Shown here piece by piece: positions 54,005 through 58,039 of a DNA stretch of 58,039 nt (the first letter of the stretch is position 1; every line of letters starts with the position of its first letter). The notes under the pieces are model-generated. The model saw nothing but the letters and a program-made list of their open reading frames with translations. It was not told the origin of the DNA and made no database searches. Source of the stretch: CAXSBR01 sp964236495. Its GTDB lineage: Bacteria > Actinomycetota > Actinomycetes > Mycobacteriales > Jatrophihabitantaceae. The stretch is taken from positions 1 through 58,039 of the forward strand of contig CAXSBR010000021.1 in NCBI GenBank assembly GCA_964236495.1. The letters run 5' to 3'. The translations under genes and the position numbers were made by a program.

Positions 54005-54513
54005 TGCGTGAGCTCCTTGACATCGGAAGTGCTAGCCGGACCGTGATCCAGGTCCGTTGTCGTTTGCGCAAGCGCGCTTTTCATGGCCATCCAGCCCAGC
54101 AGGGCGCACTTCACCCGCGCCGGATACTTCGCCACGCCGGCAAAAGCGACAGCGTCATCGAGGCGCTCCTGGGCGTCGTCGTCGAGCTCCACCGCGCCGC
54201 GCGACTGCATGAGTTCGAGGAACTCGCGCTGCAGTTCCAGCGCGGAGGCGACCGGCTGTCCGATCACCAGATCGCTCATGATCGACGTGGACGCCTGGCT
54301 GATCGAGCAGCCCTCGCCCTCCCAGGTCAGGTCGGCGATCGTCGCTGCCTGCTGATCGGCGCCGTCCAGACGTAGACGCAGCGTCACCTCGTCGCCGCAG
54401 GTCGGGTTGACGTGGTGCACCTCGGCGTCGAACGGATCGCTCAGGCCGCGGTGCTGCGGGTGTTTGTAATGATCCAGGATGATCTCCTGGTAAAGGCTTT
54501 CGCTGGCAGTCAT
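54001..54513 (-). CDS. sufU: Iron-sulphur cluster assembly protein SufU
   Basis: A 170-residue SufU. It begins MTASESLYQEIILDHYKHPQ and carries the three zinc/cluster Cys: NPTCGDEVT, GEGCSISQAS and VKCALLGW. SufU receives sulphur from SufS by zinc-dependent exchange and passes it to the SufBCD scaffold. The insertion typical of SufU (QREFLELMQSRGAVELDDDA) is present. ATG 54513 is the first good start, just past the sufS stop. It overlaps sufT by 4 bases. Confidence 0.94.
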   Translation of the reverse strand: MTASESLYQEIILDHYKHPQHRGLSDPFDAEVHHVNPTCGDEVTLRLRLDGADQQAATIADLTWEGEGCSISQASTSIMSDLVIGQPVASALELQREFLELMQSRGAVELDDDAQERLDDAVAFAGVAKYPARVKCALLGWMAMKSALAQTTTDLDHGPASTSDVKELTQ

Positions 54514-54514
54514 C

Positions 54515-55768
54515 TCATACTCCGAACGTCCGCTGCGCCGAGGCGATTCCAGCCACGAACGCATCGATCTCGCCGGTGGTGGTGTAGATGCCGAACGACG
54601 CGCGGGTCGTCGCGGGAACGCCGTAGCGCAGGCACACCGGGCGGGCGCAGTGGTGCCCGGCGCGTACCGCGATGCCCTGCTCGTCGAGCAACTGGCTGAC
54701 GTCGTGTGGGTGCATGCCGGCCACGGTGAAGGAGATGGTGGCACCGCGGTTCTCCGCGCTGGTCGGGCCGATGATCCGTACTGCCTCGTTCTCGGCAAGC
54801 TGCGCCAGGGCATAGGCGGTCAGGTCGTGCTCGTGCGCGGCGATGTCGTCCATACCCAGCGCGGTGACGTAATCGATGGCCGCACCCAGACCGATGGCCT
54901 CGGCGATCATCGGGGTGCCCGCTTCGAACCGGTGCGGGGGTGCTGCGAAGGTAGAGCTCGCCATGGAGACGGTCTCGATCATCTCGCCGCCGCCCATGAA
55001 CGGCGGCATAGCCGCGAGCAGGTCCCAGCGTCCCCACAGAACGCCGACGCCGGTCGGGCCGTACAGCTTGTGGCCGGTGAACGCGACGAAGTCGGCGCCG
55101 AGCTCTTGGACGTCGAGGCGGCGATGCGGTGCGGACTGGGACGCATCGATCACTGTCAGGGCGCCTACAGCGCGGGCCCGGTCGACGATGCGCCGAACCG
55201 GGTTGACCGTGCCCAGCGCGTTCGACTGGTGCACGAAGGCGACCACCTTCGCCCGCTGGGTGATCTTCTCGTCGATCTGGGCGTCGATGAGGCGCCCGTC
55301 GTCGTCGATCTCGATCCAGCGCAGGGTGGCGCCGGTGCGTTGGGCTAGCAGCTGCCACGGCACCAGGTTGGAGTGGTGCTCCATTTCGGTGACGACGATC
55401 TCGTCACCCGGGCCGATCCGGAACCGCTGCGCACCGGGGGTCGAAGTCGCGTTCGACAGCGAGTACGCAACCAGGTTGAGCGCCTCGGAGGAGTTCTTGG
55501 TGAATACGACCTCGTCACGGCTGGGTGCGTTGAGGAAGGCCGCAACCTTGTCCCGAGCGTCCTCGAACAGGGTGGTTGCCTCGGACCCCAACGTGTGCAC
55601 GGCGCGGGCGACGTTGGCGTTGTGGTTGGCGTAGAAGTCGCTCAGCGTGTCCAGGACCACCTGCGGCTTCTGTGAGGTGTTGGCGGTATCCAGGTACACC
55701 AACGGTCGACCGTGCACGAGCCGGTGCAGGATCGGGAAGTCCTTGCGGACGGTCTCGACGTCGAACAT
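54515..55768 (-). CDS. sufS: Cysteine desulfurase SufS
   Basis: A 417-residue PLP-dependent group II cysteine desulfurase. The PLP lysine is in DFVAFTGHKLYGPTGVG (about 232), and the catalytic Cys in RAGHHCARPVCLRYG (about 368). It makes persulphide from cysteine for Fe-S cluster assembly with SufU. EMEHHSNLVPWQ and ASQSAPHRRLDV are standard. ATG 55768. It lies 45 bases downstream of sufC, and sufU starts one base after its stop. Confidence 0.95.
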   Translation of the reverse strand: MFDVETVRKDFPILHRLVHGRPLVYLDTANTSQKPQVVLDTLSDFYANHNANVARAVHTLGSEATTLFEDARDKVAAFLNAPSRDEVVFTKNSSEALNLVAYSLSNATSTPGAQRFRIGPGDEIVVTEMEHHSNLVPWQLLAQRTGATLRWIEIDDDGRLIDAQIDEKITQRAKVVAFVHQSNALGTVNPVRRIVDRARAVGALTVIDASQSAPHRRLDVQELGADFVAFTGHKLYGPTGVGVLWGRWDLLAAMPPFMGGGEMIETVSMASSTFAAPPHRFEAGTPMIAEAIGLGAAIDYVTALGMDDIAAHEHDLTAYALAQLAENEAVRIIGPTSAENRGATISFTVAGMHPHDVSQLLDEQGIAVRAGHHCARPVCLRYGVPATTRASFGIYTTTGEIDAFVAGIASAQRTFGV

Positions 55769-55813
55769 TGCGGATCCTTTAATTGAGTGGCCGAGGCATA
55801 CAGGCGCTCACGA

Positions 55814-56566
55814 TCAGATATGCGCGGGTTCGGCAACGCCGTAGCGCTGGTAGCCCTCGTTCTCCAGTCGATCGGCGAGCTCCTTGGTGCCGGAGTCGAC
55901 GATGCGGCCGTCGAAGAACACGTGTACGAAGTCGGGTTCGATGTAGCGCAGGATGCGCGTGTAGTGGGTGATCAGCAGCGTGCCGATGCCGGTTGCCCGA
56001 GCGCGGTTCACCCCGGCGCTGACGACGCGCAGGGCGTCGACGTCCAGGCCGGAGTCGGTCTCGTCGAGAATGGCGATCTTGGGCTGTAGCAGCGCCATCT
56101 GCAGGATCTCGTGGCGCTTCTTCTCTCCGCCGGAGAACCCCTCGTTGACGTTGCGCTCGGCGAAGGACTTGTCCATGTCCAGCGCCGACATCTCGCCGTT
56201 CACTTCCTTGATCCAGGTCCGCAGCTTGGGCGCCTCACCGCGGATGGCGGTGGCCGCCGTGCGCAGGAAGTTCGAGACCGACACCCCGGGCACCTCGACG
56301 GGGTACTGCATGGCCAGGAACAGGCCCGCTCGCGCACGCTCGTCGACGGTCATCGACAGCACGTCCTCGCCGTCGAGAACCACCGAGCCGCCGGTGACGG
56401 TGTACTTCGGGTGCCCGGCGATGGAGTAGGCCAGCGTCGACTTGCCCGAGCCGTTCGGGCCCATGATGGCGTGGGTCTCGCCCGAGGAGACGGTGAGGTC
56501 CACTCCCTTGAGGATCGGCGTGCCGTCCACGCTGACGCGCAGATCTGTGACTATCAGCGTGCTCAT
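55814..56566 (-). CDS. sufC: Fe-S assembly ATPase SufC
   Basis: A 250-residue ABC-type ATPase. Walker A is GPNGSGKSTLAYSIAG, signature FSGGEKKRHEILQMALL, Walker B AILDETDSGLDVDALR and H-loop LITHYTRIL. SufC energises the SufBCD scaffold and is soluble, not a transporter. The ETDSGLD Walker B extension is the SufC signature. ATG 56566 overlaps the sufD stop (ATGA). Confidence 0.96.
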   Translation of the reverse strand: MSTLIVTDLRVSVDGTPILKGVDLTVSSGETHAIMGPNGSGKSTLAYSIAGHPKYTVTGGSVVLDGEDVLSMTVDERARAGLFLAMQYPVEVPGVSVSNFLRTAATAIRGEAPKLRTWIKEVNGEMSALDMDKSFAERNVNEGFSGGEKKRHEILQMALLQPKIAILDETDSGLDVDALRVVSAGVNRARATGIGTLLITHYTRILRYIEPDFVHVFFDGRIVDSGTKELADRLENEGYQRYGVAEPAHI

Positions 56567-57735
56567 GAGCGGTCGTTCTCCAATTCGTCTAGTTCGTTCA
56601 GCTCGGACGTGGCGCCCAGGCGGGTCTCGATCACCGACATCAGGTGGCGTTGCAGGTCGGGCAGGCCGATGCGATCGATCACGTCAGCGAAGAAGCCGCG
56701 AACGACCAGTCGGCGGGCCTCGGGCTCGGGAATTCCGCGGGCCTGCAGGTAGAACAGCTGCAGGTCGTCGAAACGTCCCGTCGCGCTGGCGTGCCCAGCG
56801 CCGGCGATGTCGCCGGTCTCGATCTCCAGGTTGGGCACCGAATCGGCGCGCGCGCCGCCCGACAGCAGCAGGTTGCGGTTCAGCTCGAAGGTCTCGGTGC
56901 CCACGGCGGAGGGACGGATGCGCACGTCGCCGATCCATACCGTGCGGGCGCGCTCGCCCTGCAGTGCGTTCTTGTACAGCACGTTCGATGTGCACTGAGG
57001 CGCGGAATGGTCGACGAACAGCCGACTCTCGAAGTGCTGGCCGTCCTCGGCGAACCCGACGCCCAACAGCGACGCAGATCCGCCCGGGCCTGCATAGCGC
57101 ACCGTGGGTGCGATCCGCACAACGCCGCCGCCCAGGCAGATGTTGCTGTGCCGCAGGCTGGCATCGCGTCCGATCAGCGCTGCGTGCGCGCTGACGTGCA
57201 CGGCGTCGCGGTCGAAGGCGTGCACGGCTACGAAATTCAGCTGCGCACCGTCGCCCACGACGAGCTCGACGTTCTCGGCGACGGTCGCGCTGCCGGTGTA
57301 GGTCACCACGACGCTCGCGCGCGCGTTGACGCCGACGTCGATCACCAGATGCGCGTACGCGAGCCCGGCAACTGCGGTGGCGTCGATGACGACCGGCTCG
57401 CTGAGGTCGGTATAGGCCGGCACCTCGACGAGCAGGGCGTCGGCGCTGTGAGTGAACGCCAGCGCGCTGACCCGGTCGGCGGGGATCAGCGCCCGCCCCA
57501 CTCGCGAATCGGACATCGGCACCGTCGCCACCACAACCGACGCCGGCGCTGTCGACGCGCCGGTCAGCGCACCGGTCGGGGTGAACGGCTCGAACAGCGC
57601 CCGCACCGAGGCCAGCGGTGTGAATCGCCAGTCCTCGTCCCGGCTGCTGGGCACCTCGAAGGCGTCCGCGTCACGAGAGGTGAAACGTTCACTCGGCGAG
57701 CCGGTCGTCGGGCGTGGTGGTGCGACGGTGGTCAT
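56563..57735 (-). CDS. sufD: Fe-S cluster assembly protein SufD
   Basis: A 390-residue SufD, a right-handed beta-helix scaffold subunit. RDEDWRFTPLASV near the start, VVIDATAVAGLAYAHLVIDV, LNFVAVHAFDRDAVHVSAHA and the C-terminal FDDLQLFYLQARGIPEPEARRLVVRGFFADVIDRI are typical of the family. It forms SufBC2D with SufB and SufC. ATG 57735 lies 52 bases after sufB and overlaps sufC. Confidence 0.94.
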   Translation of the reverse strand: MTTVAPPRPTTGSPSERFTSRDADAFEVPSSRDEDWRFTPLASVRALFEPFTPTGALTGASTAPASVVVATVPMSDSRVGRALIPADRVSALAFTHSADALLVEVPAYTDLSEPVVIDATAVAGLAYAHLVIDVGVNARASVVVTYTGSATVAENVELVVGDGAQLNFVAVHAFDRDAVHVSAHAALIGRDASLRHSNICLGGGVVRIAPTVRYAGPGGSASLLGVGFAEDGQHFESRLFVDHSAPQCTSNVLYKNALQGERARTVWIGDVRIRPSAVGTETFELNRNLLLSGGARADSVPNLEIETGDIAGAGHASATGRFDDLQLFYLQARGIPEPEARRLVVRGFFADVIDRIGLPDLQRHLMSVIETRLGATSELNELDELENDRS

Positions 57736-57787
57736 AGGTCCTTCTGTTCGCGTGCGGGTAGATCCGAAGTGGTGCCGGGCAGTCGGA

Positions 57788-58039
57788 TCAGCCGACCGCG
57801 CCTTCCATCTGCAGCTGGATCAGCCGGTTGAGCTCCAGGGCGTACTCCATCGGCAGCTCGCGGGCGATGGGCTCGACAAACCCGCGCACCACCATCGCCA
57901 TCGCCTCGTCCTCGGTCATGCCGCGACTCATCAGGTAGAACAGCTGGCTCTCGCTGACCTTCGACACCGTGGCCTCGTGGCCGAGCGACACGTCGTCCTC
58001 GCGCACGTCGACGTAGGGATAGGTGTCGCTGCGGCTGAT
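57788..58039 (-). CDS. sufB: Fe-S cluster assembly protein SufB, C-terminal part
   Basis: The last about 83 residues of SufB, running off the right edge. The visible part, SRSDTYPYVDVREDDVSLGH, then EATVSKVSESQLFYLMSRG and MTEDEAMAMVVRGFVEPIAR, is the conserved SufB C terminus. The scaffold's cluster-binding residues lie upstream, outside the window. It is followed by sufD. An upstream sufR-type regulator may lie beyond the edge. Confidence 0.95.
   Translation of the reverse strand: MSRSDTYPYVDVREDDVSLGHEATVSKVSESQLFYLMSRGMTEDEAMAMVVRGFVEPIARELPMEYALELNRLIQLQMEGAVG

Overview
This is a GC-rich actinobacterial chromosome segment from a draft assembly: it contains one 100-N scaffold gap at 30422-30521. 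Start codons are often GTG, and many neighbouring genes are coupled by 4-bp ATGA or GTGA overlaps. The gene order matches a block known from mycobacteria and relatives: sufB-sufD-sufC-sufS-sufU-sufT, an ABC-F ATPase, aconitase, a RipA-type peptidoglycan hydrolase, moxR-DUF58-VWA, fabG1-inhA-ferrochelatase, then DUF3097, NfeD and a stomatin-like protein. Several inserted genes are not part of that block as I know it. The lineage is therefore a mycolata-related or Frankia/Nakamurella/Jatrophihabitans-like actinomycete; I cannot name the genus from the sequence alone.

Left region (1-6640) is accessory and partly decayed. It holds a HigB/HigA-type toxin-antitoxin pair, a large PLD-nuclease/DEAH-helicase/DUF3427 gene with a single-base frameshift, a hypothetical gene, a MazF/MazE pair, and remnants of a MntA/HepT (nucleotidyltransferase/HEPN) pair. 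From 6.7 to 22.4 kb lie mainly metabolic and housekeeping genes: an FMN/F420-binding oxidoreductase, SDRs, YegP-like, DUF885, an Eis-like acetyltransferase, a nickel/cobalt permease with a 21-bp operator-like palindrome, SPFH/NfeD, DUF3097, a HelD-like helicase, a CPBP membrane protein and an NAD(P)-binding/DUF2867 protein.

From 22.4 to 28.5 kb, on the minus strand, lie ferrochelatase, inhA and fabG1, then VWA, DUF58 and MoxR. From 28.6 to 34.5 kb is the most unusual locus. One gene fuses a cellulose-synthase-like GT2 domain to an acyltransferase-3 and an SGNH domain. It is followed by a NodB deacetylase (cut by the gap) and a GH26-like lipoprotein. Together they look like a compact system to make, O-acetylate, de-acetylate and trim an extracellular polysaccharide.

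From 35.2 to 41.4 kb are a RipA-like NlpC/P60 hydrolase with tandem GTCACAGCAGTAAC repeats upstream (MtrA-box-like), a PAP2/Aur1-type membrane phosphatase, and aconitase with an 18-bp perfect palindrome in its promoter region. From 41.6 to 46.6 kb is a xylose-type sugar ABC importer with a ROK regulator. From 46.6 to 50.6 kb is a heterodimeric ABC exporter. The right end carries a crotonase-family protein, a small HTH protein, the ABC-F ATPase and the SUF Fe-S assembly operon, which runs off the window inside sufB.
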